Position numbers and translations under genes: made by a program
The notes under the pieces: generated by a model
The model's database searches: none
What the model saw: only the letters and a program-made list of their open reading frames with translations
Told to the model about the DNA's origin: nothing
In this document: one piece after another, positions 1 through 8,311 of the stretch
How positions within the stretch are numbered: the stretch's first letter is position 1
How the letters are laid out: each line of letters opens with the position of its first letter
Source of the DNA: an uncultured Olsenella sp.
GTDB lineage: Bacteria > Actinomycetota > Coriobacteriia > Coriobacteriales > Atopobiaceae
Length of the DNA: 18,193 bases
Assembly (NCBI GenBank): GCA_959598545.1
Contig: CAUGFC010000028.1
Span: 1-18,193, forward strand
Direction of reading: 5' to 3'

Positions 1-1
1 G

Positions 2-187
2 CGCTTCTGGCGCTCCGACGTGAGCCGCGAGCGCGTGTCCGGCGGCCTGGGCGTGGGCCTGGCCATCACCAAGGAGATCGTCGACCGCCACAACGGAACG
101 ATTCTCGTGGAATCCGAGCTCGGCCGCGGCACCACCTTCACGCTGCGCATCCCCCTGCGGGCCCAGCGCAAGCAGCAGGACCGGTAG
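2..187 (+). CDS. Sensor histidine kinase, C-terminal fragment (5' end outside window)
   Basis: The last 61 codons of a two-component sensor kinase, ending at TAG 185-187. What remains is the end of the HATPase_c domain. An FWRSD stretch (F-box region) comes first, then the glycine-rich G2 box GGLGVGLAI, then KEIVDRHNG, ESELGRGTTF and a final hydrophobic strand TLRIPL. These are the usual last blocks of the ATP-binding domain of a HisKA/HATPase kinase, and they are followed by a short basic tail. The sensor domain, phospho-acceptor histidine and probable partner response-regulator gene lie off the left edge, so the stimulus cannot be inferred. The gene ends 45 bases before purC on the same strand. 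Confidence 0.9.
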   Translation, partial: RFWRSDVSRERVSGGLGVGLAITKEIVDRHNGTILVESELGRGTTFTLRIPLRAQRKQQDR

Positions 188-232
188 CCGCGCGAGGATG
201 TCGCTCCCCGGTGACGTATACTAGGAGATTGA

Positions 233-1144
233 GTGAAACGCCTAGGAAAGGTGGCCGAAATGGCTGAGATGGAGCTCCGTCCGGACTCGCACGGCAAGGT
301 GCGCGACATCTACGACTGCGGCGACAGCCTGCTCATGGTCGCGTCAGACCGCATCAGCGCCTACGACTTCATCCTCCCCGACGAGATCCCCCACAAGGGC
401 GAGATTCTCACGCGCATCTCCGCGTTCTGGTTCGAGCGCTTCGCCGACCTCATCCCCAACCACATGATCTCCTGTGACGTGGCCGACCTGCCCGAGGAGT
501 TCAAGCCCTATGCCGACTACCTCGCCGGCCGCTCCATGCTCGTGAAGAAGGCCCAGACCGTGCCCATCGAGTGCATCGTCCGCGGCTACCTCACCGGCTC
601 CGGCAAGAAGACCTACGACGAAGACGGCACCGTCTGCGGCATCAAGCTGCCCGAGGGCCTCACCGAGGCCTCCAAGCTCCCCGAGCCGATCTTCACCCCG
701 TCCACCAAGGCGGAGCTCGGCGATCACGACGAGAACATCTCCTTCGAGCGCTGCTGCGAGATCGTGGGCGAGGACGTGGCGGCCCAGCTGCGCGACGCGT
801 CCCTCTCGATCTACAAGGCCGCGGCCGACTACGCTGCCGAGCAGGGCATCATCATCGCCGACACCAAGTTCGAGTTCGGCTTCATCGACGGCAGGCTCAC
901 GCTGATCGACGAGTGCCTCACGCCCGACTCCAGCCGTTTCTGGCCGGCCGACTCCTACGAGGAGGGCAAGGTCCAGCCGAGCTACGACAAGCAGTACGTC
1001 CGCGACTGGCTGCGCGCCAACTGGGACATGACCGGCGAGCCGCCGCGCATCACGGCCGAGGTCATCGAGGGCACCTCCAGGCGCTACCAGGAGGCCTATC
1101 AGATCATCACCGGCAGCGCCTTCGTGCCTGCCCGCACCAAGTAA
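233..1144 (+). CDS. purC: Phosphoribosylaminoimidazole-succinocarboxamide (SAICAR) synthase
   Basis: Cytosolic ATP-dependent ligase joining CAIR and L-aspartate to form SAICAR in de novo purine synthesis. The 303-residue product has the length and blocks of the longer actinobacterial/yeast Ade1-type enzymes: GKVRDIY, SDRISAYDFIL, the IECIVRGYLTGSG substrate loop, FTPSTKAELGDHDENI, IADTKFEFGF and LIDECLTPDSSRFWP, then SYDKQYVRDWL near the C-terminus. The GTG start at 233 has AGGAG at 223-227, five bases away. An in-frame ATG at 260, with a weaker AGGAAAGGTGG ahead of it, would give an N-terminus closer in length to other family members, so the start is not settled. A TATACT at 217-222 could be a -10 element, but no good -35 is seen. 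No other pur genes lie nearby. The stop overlaps the ribosome binding site of the next gene. Confidence 0.96.
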   Translation: MKRLGKVAEMAEMELRPDSHGKVRDIYDCGDSLLMVASDRISAYDFILPDEIPHKGEILTRISAFWFERFADLIPNHMISCDVADLPEEFKPYADYLAGRSMLVKKAQTVPIECIVRGYLTGSGKKTYDEDGTVCGIKLPEGLTEASKLPEPIFTPSTKAELGDHDENISFERCCEIVGEDVAAQLRDASLSIYKAAADYAAEQGIIIADTKFEFGFIDGRLTLIDECLTPDSSRFWPADSYEEGKVQPSYDKQYVRDWLRANWDMTGEPPRITAEVIEGTSRRYQEAYQIITGSAFVPARTK

Positions 1145-1152
1145 GGAGCGTC

Positions 1153-1803
1153 ATGTCACTGCGCGACACCATCGAGGGAGCCCGCCGCGAGGCCGAGGGC
1201 AACGCCGTCGGCCGTCCCAAGAAGGAGGCCGAGGCCGTCGCTGCCGAGAGCGACGAGAAGAGGGGCTTCTCGCGAAGCTCGGCCGCCAAGGCCAAGCCCG
1301 CCCGCGAGGCCGCCGCGTCCGTCCGGACCGGCTCCGCCTCCTCGTCCAAACCGAGCATCTTCGGCGACAAGAACGAGTCTAAGGAGGAGAAGCGCGAGCG
1401 CAAGCGCAAGGAGCGCGAGGAGAGCGACCTTCGCAACCGCGCCTACGACCTCGTCCTGCGCAGTATGCCGGACTACCGTCGCACCGAGCGCGTCTTCTGG
1501 ATCATGGTGGGCGTCGGCATGGCGCTCGCCGTCATCTCGCTGGTGTGCGTCTACCTCTACGGCGAGACCACCAACATGAGCACCTGGCAGGGCGCGCTCT
1601 CCATGGGCACCCTCGTCGGCGCCTATGTGTGCATCATCGCCGCCATCATCTACGACTTCGTCAAGCGCCGCCCGTTCCGCAAGCAGGTCCAGGCGCGCGT
1701 CAACGGCCTGACCGACAAGAAGCTCGCCGACCTCCTGGAGGAGGAGCGCGCCCGTCAGATCGCGGAGAAGGCGGCGAAGGACGCCCGCAAGGGCAAGAAG
1801 TAG
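1153..1803 (+). CDS. Two-TM membrane protein with a long charged N-terminus, function unknown
   Basis: I do not recognise a characterised family. The 216-residue product begins with about 95 charged, low-complexity residues rich in Ala, Lys, Glu and Arg, including a KEEKRERKRKEREE run near residues 77-90. Next come a short conserved-looking block (YDLVLRSMPDYRRTERVFW, about 98-116), two membrane helices at about 113-136 and 146-170, and a basic cytoplasmic tail predicted to be helical (about 175-216). The two-helix hairpin puts both charged ends on one face, probably the cytoplasm. AAGGAG at 1143-1148 overlaps the purC stop and sits four bases before the ATG, so the gene is probably co-transcribed and coupled to purC. 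It may be a lineage-specific membrane protein of Coriobacteriia; this is inference. Confidence 0.8.
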   Translation: MSLRDTIEGARREAEGNAVGRPKKEAEAVAAESDEKRGFSRSSAAKAKPAREAAASVRTGSASSSKPSIFGDKNESKEEKRERKRKEREESDLRNRAYDLVLRSMPDYRRTERVFWIMVGVGMALAVISLVCVYLYGETTNMSTWQGALSMGTLVGAYVCIIAAIIYDFVKRRPFRKQVQARVNGLTDKKLADLLEEERARQIAEKAAKDARKGKK

Positions 1804-1838
1804 CGCCGCGGCGTCGCGCGGCCCCGTGCCGCGCGTGC

Positions 1839-1844
1839 TAGAAT
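1839..1844 (+). promoter_or_regulatory. Candidate -10 element of tRNA-Arg(CCT)
   Basis: TAGAAT, a 5/6 match to TATAAT, lies ten bases before the mature tRNA, a normal spacing. The region where a -35 should be is all G/C and has no match. The surrounding GCTAGAATG also occurs as the candidate -10 of the kinase operon at 11599-11604 on the other strand. Confidence 0.45.
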
Positions 1845-1853
1845 GGCACCCAT

Positions 1854-1929
1854 GCCTTCGTAGCTCAGGGGATAGAGCACCGCTCTCCTAAAGCGGGTGT
1901 CGGCCGTTCGAATCGGCCCGGGGGCACCA
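1854..1929 (+). tRNA. tRNA-Arg(CCT)
   Basis: A full 76-base cloverleaf with encoded CCA. The acceptor stem GCCTTCG/CGGGGGC contains two G-U pairs. The anticodon stem is CCGCT/AGCGG around the loop CTCCTAA, giving anticodon CCT at 1887-1889. The T arm is GGCCG-TTCGAAT-CGGCC, the discriminator is A1926 and CCA is 1927-1929. This tRNA reads the AGG arginine codon. Confidence 0.97.
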
Positions 1930-1930
1930 G

Positions 1931-1980
1931 AAAAGACGCAGGCCGTCGGGTTTTTCGCCCGGCGGCCTGCTTTTCTGTCT
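1931..1980 (+). terminator. Rho-independent terminator after tRNA-Arg(CCT)
   Basis: The arm at 1938-1950 (GCAGGCCGTCGGG) pairs with 1958-1970 over 13 positions including one G-U. The loop is TTTTTCG and a TTTTCTGTCT tail follows. The A-rich 5' flank means the structure could also work on the minus strand. Confidence 0.9.
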
Positions 1981-1984
1981 GCGC

Positions 1985-2096
1985 GGCTAGTTAAAAATGC
2001 CGGCGCGTCCCCCTCTTCGGAGCCGTTCCGAGGGGGACGCGCCGGTAAAACTAACCAAAACGGAGAGAAGGACGGGGACGCGCCGCTCTTTCTAAC
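1985..2096. repeat. REP-like block with three copies of a GGGGACGCGCCG core
   Basis: Two copies are direct repeats, at 2031-2055 and 2072-2096, identical at 19 of 25 positions. They share the core GGGGACGCGCCG and the end CTAAC at the same spacing. The third copy is inverted at 2000-2014 and makes the hairpin with the first. Palindromic, GC-rich intergenic cores of this kind resemble REP/BIME-type extragenic elements. A family assignment would need genome-wide copies, which cannot be seen here. Confidence 0.5.
1993..2045 (-). terminator. Very strong hairpin, probable terminator of the kinase/cell-wall operon
   Basis: A perfect 15-bp inverted repeat: 2000-2014 pairs with 2031-2045, and one more pair can form at 2015/2030. 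On the minus strand it is followed by GCATTTTTAAC, giving the U-tract expected for termination of the leftward operon that ends at 2108. On the plus strand there is no comparable T-run. The same sequence is part of the repeat block at 1985-2096. Confidence 0.75.
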
Positions 2097-2107
2097 GCGT
2101 GCTGCCG

Positions 2108-4048
2108 CTACTGGCCCTCCGGCGTGGCACCGTTTCCGATAGACCCGCCGGGGGTCTCCTGCTCCTGTGCCTCCGTGGTGAGCGTGATCGTGGCGCCGTA
2201 CGGGGCGGAGCCGGTCACGGACTGGTCGATGACGATGCCGTCCGTGGGGCCGCTGATGTTGACGACGAAGTTGGCCCCCTCGAGACGTGCCTGCGCGGTG
2301 GTCGCGACCTCGCCGATCACGTTGGGGACCTTGACCTCCTCGCGACCGGAGGAGACGTAGACGTTGACCGTGGAGCCCTTGTCGACCGTGGAGCCCATGT
2401 CGGGGTTCGTGTAGATCACGTAGCCGGCGTCGACGCTGTTGTCGGAGACCCTGATCACGTTGGGGACGAGACCCAGATCCTTGAGGCGCGAGGTGTACTC
2501 GCTCTCGGTGGCGTTGGAGAGCTCGGGGACCACGACCTGGCTGCTGCCGGCGGAGACGTGATAGGTGACCGTGTCACCCGCGTTGGCGGTGGAGCCTGGC
2601 TCGAGGTCCTGCTCGGCGACCTCGCCCTCCTCGTAGTCGTCGCTCTCGACGTCGTCACCGCGCTTGCCGAGGAGCTTGTGCTTGCTGAGCTCCTCCTCAG
2701 CCTCGTCGGCCGTCATGCCGCGCAGGTCGGGGACCTCGACCTCCTCGACGGGGGTGGGGCCGTTGGACACCTTGAAGTTGATGACGCTGCCCTCGGGCAT
2801 CTGCCGGTTGGGCTCGGGGTCCTGCTCGACGACGCGGCCCTCGGGGACGTTGTCGTCGTAGACGTACTGGGGCTCGCCGGCCTCGAAGCCCTCCTTCTCT
2901 ATGGCCTCGACGGCCTGCTCGACGGTGAGGTTGCTGAGGTTGGGGACGGTCCTCATGGCGGTGCCGGAGCCCAGCAGGCTCACCAGCGCCACGATGACCA
3001 GCACCGCGGCCACGATTCCGCCCGCGGCGGCGAGAATGACGTTGCGCTTGCGCTTGCGCTGGCGCTCGGCCTCGGCCTCGGCGGCCTGCTGCGTGGCGCT
3101 CTGGCGGAACCGGCCGGTGCGCTCGACCCGCGGCATCGTGGCCGTCCCGCCCACCATCGGCGTGGCGCCGCGCTCGAGCTTGCTCGTGGCGGCGGCGGGC
3201 AGCACGGAGGTGGCGGTGTTCACGGCCTGCATGCGCCCCGCGAGGTAGTCGCGCAGCGTGCGAGACAGCTCGTCGGCCGTCTGGAAGCGGTCGGCGGGGT
3301 TCTTCTGCATGCACTTGAGGATGATCGCCTCGAGCTGCGGGTCCACGTTCGGGTTGAGCTGGCTGGGCGGCTTGGGCTGCTCGTTCACCTGCTTGAGCGC
3401 GACGGAGATGGCGTCGTCGCCCTGGAAGGGGACCTGGCCGGTGGCCGCCTCGTACATGACGATGCCCAGCGAGTAGATGTCGGTGGTGGGGCCGAGCTCC
3501 TTGCCCTGGGTCTGCTCGGGGGAGACGTAGTGGGCGGTGCCCAGGACGGAGTTGTCCTGCGTGAGGTGGCTGTTCTTGGCGCGGGCGATGCCGAAGTCCA
3601 TCACCTTGATGTTGCCGTCGGGCTGCACCATGATGTTCTGCGGCTTGATGTCGCGGTGGATGATGTCGTGCTTGTGCGCCACCGAGAGCGCCTGCGCGAT
3701 CTGCGAGCCGATCTGCGCGACCTTCTTGCAGTCGAGCGCGCCGTGCTTGCGGATGCCGGTCTTGAGGTCGGTGCCGCGCAGGTACTCCATGACGATGTAG
3801 TAGGTGTCCGCGTCCTTGCCCCAGTCGTAGACGCTCACGATGTAGGGGCTCTGGAGCGCGGCCGCCGCCTGCGCCTCCTGCTTGAAGCGGGCGGCGAAGG
3901 ACGGGTCGTTGGCGTACTGCGGCAGCATCGTCTTGATCGCCACCGTGCGTCCGAGCACCTCGTCGAGACCACGGTAGACCGTGGCCATGCCGCCGGTTCC
4001 GATTCTGTCCTGGACCTGGTAGCGTCCGCCGAGCTTCGTCTCTGCCAT
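2108..4048 (-). CDS. pknB: PASTA-domain Ser/Thr protein kinase (PknB/Stk1 type)
   Basis: Membrane receptor kinase of 646 residues. The cytoplasmic kinase domain (about 9-270) has GTGGMATVY, catalytic Lys39, HRDIKPQN with Asp133, DFG at 151-153, and an activation segment ending GTAHYVSPEQ (170-179). All catalytic residues are present and it is of the RD type. A juxtamembrane stretch (about 271-335) ends in RQRKRKR before one TM helix at about 337-360. Four extracellular PASTA repeats follow (about 365-430, 435-502, 503-568, 570-626), then a Gly/Pro/Glu-rich tail. PASTA repeats in this family bind muropeptides or lipid II and control wall synthesis and division. AGGAG lies five bases before the ATG. 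It is the last gene of the operon, 61 bases after the FtsW-PBP fusion. Confidence 0.97.
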   Translation of the reverse strand: MAETKLGGRYQVQDRIGTGGMATVYRGLDEVLGRTVAIKTMLPQYANDPSFAARFKQEAQAAAALQSPYIVSVYDWGKDADTYYIVMEYLRGTDLKTGIRKHGALDCKKVAQIGSQIAQALSVAHKHDIIHRDIKPQNIMVQPDGNIKVMDFGIARAKNSHLTQDNSVLGTAHYVSPEQTQGKELGPTTDIYSLGIVMYEAATGQVPFQGDDAISVALKQVNEQPKPPSQLNPNVDPQLEAIILKCMQKNPADRFQTADELSRTLRDYLAGRMQAVNTATSVLPAAATSKLERGATPMVGGTATMPRVERTGRFRQSATQQAAEAEAERQRKRKRNVILAAAGGIVAAVLVIVALVSLLGSGTAMRTVPNLSNLTVEQAVEAIEKEGFEAGEPQYVYDDNVPEGRVVEQDPEPNRQMPEGSVINFKVSNGPTPVEEVEVPDLRGMTADEAEEELSKHKLLGKRGDDVESDDYEEGEVAEQDLEPGSTANAGDTVTYHVSAGSSQVVVPELSNATESEYTSRLKDLGLVPNVIRVSDNSVDAGYVIYTNPDMGSTVDKGSTVNVYVSSGREEVKVPNVIGEVATTAQARLEGANFVVNISGPTDGIVIDQSVTGSAPYGATITLTTEAQEQETPGGSIGNGATPEGQ

Positions 4049-4109
4049 CGTCTCTCCTATCCCACGCGGGTGCTGGCCGCGTCCTGTCGTCTCGTTGCCG
4101 TCTCCCTCA

Positions 4110-7079
4110 TCAGCGTGCCGCTCCCGACGCCTGGATCTGCAGCGTCTCCGAGATCACCTCGCCGGCGATGCCGGCGGCGATTCCCTCGACGTTGGACCCG
4201 CGGCCCTCCACGCAGACGGAGATGGCCAGGGTCGGCTCGTCATAGGGGGCGAATCCGATGAAGAGCGAGTTCACGTTGCCGTTCTCGACCTCCGCCGTGC
4301 CGGTCTTGCCGGCGACGCGGACGCCCGAGACCTGGGCCGCCGTGCCCGTGCCGCTCTCGACGACCTGAAGCATCGCCTGCTTCAGCTGGTCGGCGGTCGT
4401 GGCGGAGATCGCCTGCCCGAGCGAGCGGGCGGCGGTCGAGAAGGTCTCGACGCCCTCCGGGGAGAGCACGTGGCCTACCACGTAGGGGTTCATCGCGACG
4501 CCGCCGTTGGCGATGGTCTGGGCGACCACGGCGTTCTGCATGACGGTGGTCTGGGGTCCGGCCGGGCTCTCGTGCTGGCCGACGGGCTGGCCGCAGGCGG
4601 CCCATGCCGTCTCCCACTCCGTCATCTCCGAGGCGACGGGCATGAGGGAGGCGACGCACGGGAAGTCCTGGCCGATCTGCTGGCCGTAGCCGAAGGCGGT
4701 CGCGTAGCTCACGAGCCGCTCCGAGCCCACCGCGGTTCCGATCTGGGCGAACGCGGTGTTGGAGGAGACGGCGAACGCGTCCTCTACCGAGACGGTGCCG
4801 TAGTCGGCGTCGTGGATGTTGGTGACCTCGGCCCCGCCGACCTCGATCGAGGCGGGGGCGTCGAGGGTGTCGTCGAGGGAGGTCGTGCCGGAGTCGAGCG
4901 CCGCGGCGAGTGTGACGGCCTTGAAGGTCGAGCCGGGCGCGTAGAGCGAGTCGGTGGCGCGGTCGACGAGCTCGCTGCCGCCGCCCGTGATGACGGAGCC
5001 GAGGTCGTCGGCCGAGTAGGTCGGCGAGGACGCCTTGGCGAGGACGGCGCCGGTGGACGGGTCGAGAACCACGATCGCGCCCGTGTAGCCCTCGAGAGCC
5101 CGCTCGACGGCGCGCTGGATCTGCGAGTTGATGGTCAGCTGGACGGTCGAGCCGGGCTGGGAGACGCCCGCGAGCGAGTAGAGGGCGGTCCTCCAGTTGG
5201 AGTAGTCCTTGCGCCCGGTGAGGGTCTCGTTCATGGTCGACTCGACGCCGTCCGAGCCGTACTGGGTGGAGATGTAGCCGACGGTGTGCCGCGCGAGGGT
5301 GCCCTGCGGGTAGGAGCGCACGTAGGTCCCGTCGGACTGCTGGGTGCTCTCTGCGAGCGTCACGCCGTCCGAGGTGATGATCGGGCCGCGCTGGACGTAC
5401 GCGCTTCTCGCGATCGTGTGGTTGTTGCCGGGCAGGTTCTGGATGCGCGCGGCGTCGATCTGCTGCACGTAGGTGAGGTTGGCGATGAGTGCGGCAAAGA
5501 GCAGCGCGAAGACGCTGATCAGCGAGGTGAGGCGCTTGCCGAGCGCAACGCGCCCGAGGACGCCCGACTCCTTGGTCGTGAGGCCGAAGCTCCCGCGCGC
5601 GTGGCTGCCGTGGACCACGGAGGCGGCGTGCGCGCCCGAGGGGCCCCGGACCTGGCCCGTGAACGAGAGGACTGGGTCGCGCCGCTCGCTGCCGCGCTCG
5701 ACGGCGCTCCTGAGCTGCGTCTCCCTGCCGGTGCCCTCGTCGCCCGCCCGCAGGAGCAGACCAACGATCAGGAAGCTGGCGAGAAGGGAGGTGCCGCCCT
5801 GGCTCATGAAGGGCAGCGTGACGCCCGTGAGCGGCAGGAACTTGGTCACGCCGCCGACGATCACGAAGGCCTGGACGGATATCGCGCAGGTGAGGCCCAC
5901 GGCGGCGAACGCCGAGCAGTCAGACTTGGCGCGCGCCGCGGTCGCGAGCCCGCGCACGCAGAAGAGAAGGAAGAGCAGAAGGACGGCGGAGCCGCCGAGA
6001 AGACCCATCTCCTCGCCGATGGCGGCGAAGATGAAGTCGCTCTGGACGAACGGGATCGTGGTGGCGAGGCCGTTGCCGATGCCGACGCCGGAGAGCCCGC
6101 CGTCGGCCAGCGAGTAGAGGCCCTGGACGATCTGGTACCCGCCGCTGCTTGCCGCGGACCACGGGTCGATCCAGATGTCGACGCGGTTGCGCACGTGGCC
6201 GAACAGCAGGTAGCAGGCGATGCCGCCCAGGGCGAGCAGAAGCAGGCTCACCACGACGTAGCTCACGCGGCCGGTGGCCACGTAGATCATGATCACGAAG
6301 AACGCGAAGAAGAGCAGGGCGCTTCCCAGGTCGCGCTCGAACACCACGACGAGCAGGCTGATGCCCCACATCACGAGCAGCGGGAGGAGCATCCGCAGGC
6401 GCGGGAAGGAGAACGGGCCCACGCGCCGCATGGAGGCGGAGAGCGCCTCGCGGTTGGTGGCCAGGTAGAAGGCGAGGAAGAGCGTGATCAGGATCTTGGC
6501 GAACTCGCCGGGCTGGAAGCTGAAGCCGCCGATGTAGATCCAGAGCTTCGAGCCGTTCTGCTCGGTGCCCACGAGCATGGGGAGCACGAGAAGCGCCACG
6601 CCGGCGAGGCCGAGCGTGTACTTGTAGTCGGCGAGGGAGTCCAGGTCCCGGACGGCAGCGAGGATCGCGACCATGGCCGCGACGGAGAGGAAGAGCCACA
6701 CCACCTGGCTGACGGCGGACTCGGGGGCGAGCCGGGTGAGGAAGGTGATGCCCGTGCCCGAGAGCACGAAGACGATGGGCAGGATCGCCGAGTCGGCCCC
6801 CGGCGCGAGGAAGCGTATGGCGACGTGCGCGGCCGCGAAGGCGGCGAACAGCCCCAGCGGCACGCCGAGCGTCGAGACGCTGAGCTGCACGTTGGAGTTG
6901 AGCACGTACATGGCGTAGAGGAGTATGACGGGCACGGCGGCAAGGCAGAGCAGGAAGAGCTCCGTGTTGCGCCGGCTGTGACCGCGCTGGCGGTCGTGCT
7001 GGACGGGGGCTGGCGCGGCGAGAACCGAGGCCTCGACCTCGGAGCGCGAGCGCGCCCCCGGGCGGCGAACCTTCCTCAC
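4110..7079 (-). CDS. Fused RodA/FtsW glycosyltransferase and PbpA-type transpeptidase
   Basis: A single 989-codon frame encodes both halves of a peptidoglycan synthase. Residues about 40-445 are a polytopic SEDS (RodA/FtsW) domain, with GSKLWIYIGG and FQPGEFAKI (177-195), FERDLGSALL with the conserved acidic Asp250, YSLADGGLSGVGIGNG (322-337), SDFIFAAIGEEMG (347-359) and LPFMSQGGTS (422-431). A basic linker (about 446-515) leads to another TM helix (about 517-535) and a class B penicillin-binding domain. The PBP active-site motifs are STFK (Ser717, Lys720), SSN (772-774) and KTG (925-927). No stop or sign of a frameshift separates the halves. The GTG start overlaps the pstP stop by four bases. 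In mycobacteria the same two proteins are separate adjacent genes, rodA and pbpA. The fusion probably fixes the polymerase and crosslinker 1:1. Confidence 0.95.
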   Translation of the reverse strand: MRKVRRPGARSRSEVEASVLAAPAPVQHDRQRGHSRRNTELFLLCLAAVPVILLYAMYVLNSNVQLSVSTLGVPLGLFAAFAAAHVAIRFLAPGADSAILPIVFVLSGTGITFLTRLAPESAVSQVVWLFLSVAAMVAILAAVRDLDSLADYKYTLGLAGVALLVLPMLVGTEQNGSKLWIYIGGFSFQPGEFAKILITLFLAFYLATNREALSASMRRVGPFSFPRLRMLLPLLVMWGISLLVVVFERDLGSALLFFAFFVIMIYVATGRVSYVVVSLLLLALGGIACYLLFGHVRNRVDIWIDPWSAASSGGYQIVQGLYSLADGGLSGVGIGNGLATTIPFVQSDFIFAAIGEEMGLLGGSAVLLLFLLFCVRGLATAARAKSDCSAFAAVGLTCAISVQAFVIVGGVTKFLPLTGVTLPFMSQGGTSLLASFLIVGLLLRAGDEGTGRETQLRSAVERGSERRDPVLSFTGQVRGPSGAHAASVVHGSHARGSFGLTTKESGVLGRVALGKRLTSLISVFALLFAALIANLTYVQQIDAARIQNLPGNNHTIARSAYVQRGPIITSDGVTLAESTQQSDGTYVRSYPQGTLARHTVGYISTQYGSDGVESTMNETLTGRKDYSNWRTALYSLAGVSQPGSTVQLTINSQIQRAVERALEGYTGAIVVLDPSTGAVLAKASSPTYSADDLGSVITGGGSELVDRATDSLYAPGSTFKAVTLAAALDSGTTSLDDTLDAPASIEVGGAEVTNIHDADYGTVSVEDAFAVSSNTAFAQIGTAVGSERLVSYATAFGYGQQIGQDFPCVASLMPVASEMTEWETAWAACGQPVGQHESPAGPQTTVMQNAVVAQTIANGGVAMNPYVVGHVLSPEGVETFSTAARSLGQAISATTADQLKQAMLQVVESGTGTAAQVSGVRVAGKTGTAEVENGNVNSLFIGFAPYDEPTLAISVCVEGRGSNVEGIAAGIAGEVISETLQIQASGAAR

Positions 7080-8311
7080 TGCTGCTCACCCCCGTCCTGG
7101 CTGCCCGCCTCGGTCTCGGAGCGCGCCGTCTCGGCGGTCTGGGCGGCGCGGTCCTTCTCGGCGGTGATCTGCTGGTGGTAGGAGTCGATGACCGCGCGGC
7201 CCGCCTCCTCGCTCTCCACGCGGATGCCGTCCTCGAGCTGGTCCTGGACGGCGGCGGGCAGGTCGGTGAGCTCGACGGCGCTCGTGCTCACGAGCTCGCC
7301 GAACGGAATGCCGAGGAACTCGGCGTTTATGCCGCGGTAGAGGCCAACGGTGGTGCCGTTGACGCCGAGGTACCACTCGCTGCGGATGAAGGTCAGCGCG
7401 ACGAGGGCGACCACCGCAAGCGTCGCCAGGATGATGCACGCGACGCTCGCGGCACCCCGGAAGAGTCGGCGGCGCGCCTCCTCGGCCTGGCCGTCGTTCA
7501 GGATGTCGACCACGACCACGGTGACGTTGTCGGCGCCGCCCGCGGTGAGCGCCGCGGCGACGAGGTTGTCGGCCGCCTGCTTGGGCGTGGCGCTGGAGAC
7601 CGCCAGGGACTCGATCTCGCTGTCGGGGACCATGGAGGAGAGGCCGTCGGAGCACAGGATGATACGGTCCCCGTCGTTGACCTCGAGGGAGAAGTGGTCG
7701 GCGTACATGTCCGGGTCCGAGCCCAGGGCGCGGGTGATGATGGAGCGCGAGGGGTGGGTGCGGGCCTCGTCGGCGGTGATCTGGCCGGAGTCCACCAGCT
7801 CCTCGACGTAGGAGTGGTCGTGGGTGATGCGCACGAGGGTCCCCTCGCGCAGAACGTAGGCGCGCGAGTCGCCCACGTGGGCGACGGCGAGCAGGTTCTT
7901 CTCGACGATCACCGCGGTGGCGGTGCAGCCCATTCCGGGCTTGCCGATGCCCTGCTCGGCGGCCTCGATGACGTTTCTGTTGGCGGACTCGACGGCGGCG
8001 CCGAGAAGGACGTCGTCGGCCGTGGCCGGGGCCTCCCTGCCCACGGTCTCCACGGCTATGGAGCTCGCCACCTCGCCGGCGGCGTGCCCGCCCATGCCGT
8101 CCGACACCACGAAGAGCGGCGCCTGGAGCAGGAAGGAGTCCTCGTTGTGGCCACGCACGAGGCCGACGTCCGAGCGCGCCCCCCAGGAGATGAACTCGTT
8201 GGAGCCAAAGACGGCGTCCGCACCGGCCCTCCCCTCGACGGCCATCTCGGCGCGGCCGGGGGCGTTCGTGGGCTCCTGCGGGGCGGTGATCTGGGCGTCT
8301 GCCGTCGTCAT
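7076..8311 (-). CDS. pstP: PP2C-family Ser/Thr phosphatase with one TM helix
   Basis: The metal-dependent phosphatase opposing the kinases of this operon. The cytoplasmic PP2C domain (about 40-272 of 411) has VRGHNEDS (Glu57, Asp58), SDGMGGHAAGE (Asp71), VAHVGDSRAYV (Asp148), SDGLS (Asp222) and GGADNVT (Asp261), so the metal ligands are intact. A TM helix follows at about 287-308, then an extracytoplasmic region of roughly 100 residues rich in Glu, Ala and Gln. This is the same layout as mycobacterial PstP. Its ATG overlaps the fhaB stop (ATGA), and its own stop overlaps the GTG of the FtsW-PBP gene, so both junctions suggest translational coupling. The N-terminal 35 residues are low complexity and probably disordered. 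Confidence 0.96.
   Translation of the reverse strand: MTTADAQITAPQEPTNAPGRAEMAVEGRAGADAVFGSNEFISWGARSDVGLVRGHNEDSFLLQAPLFVVSDGMGGHAAGEVASSIAVETVGREAPATADDVLLGAAVESANRNVIEAAEQGIGKPGMGCTATAVIVEKNLLAVAHVGDSRAYVLREGTLVRITHDHSYVEELVDSGQITADEARTHPSRSIITRALGSDPDMYADHFSLEVNDGDRIILCSDGLSSMVPDSEIESLAVSSATPKQAADNLVAAALTAGGADNVTVVVVDILNDGQAEEARRRLFRGAASVACIILATLAVVALVALTFIRSEWYLGVNGTTVGLYRGINAEFLGIPFGELVSTSAVELTDLPAAVQDQLEDGIRVESEEAGRAVIDSYHQQITAEKDRAAQTAETARSETEAGSQDGGEQQ

Noticed and set aside
571..1152. A 410-residue frame extending the two-TM protein upstream through purC
   Set aside because: The added part is out-of-frame purC with Arg/His-rich sequence. The ATG at 1153 has AAGGAG four bases before it.
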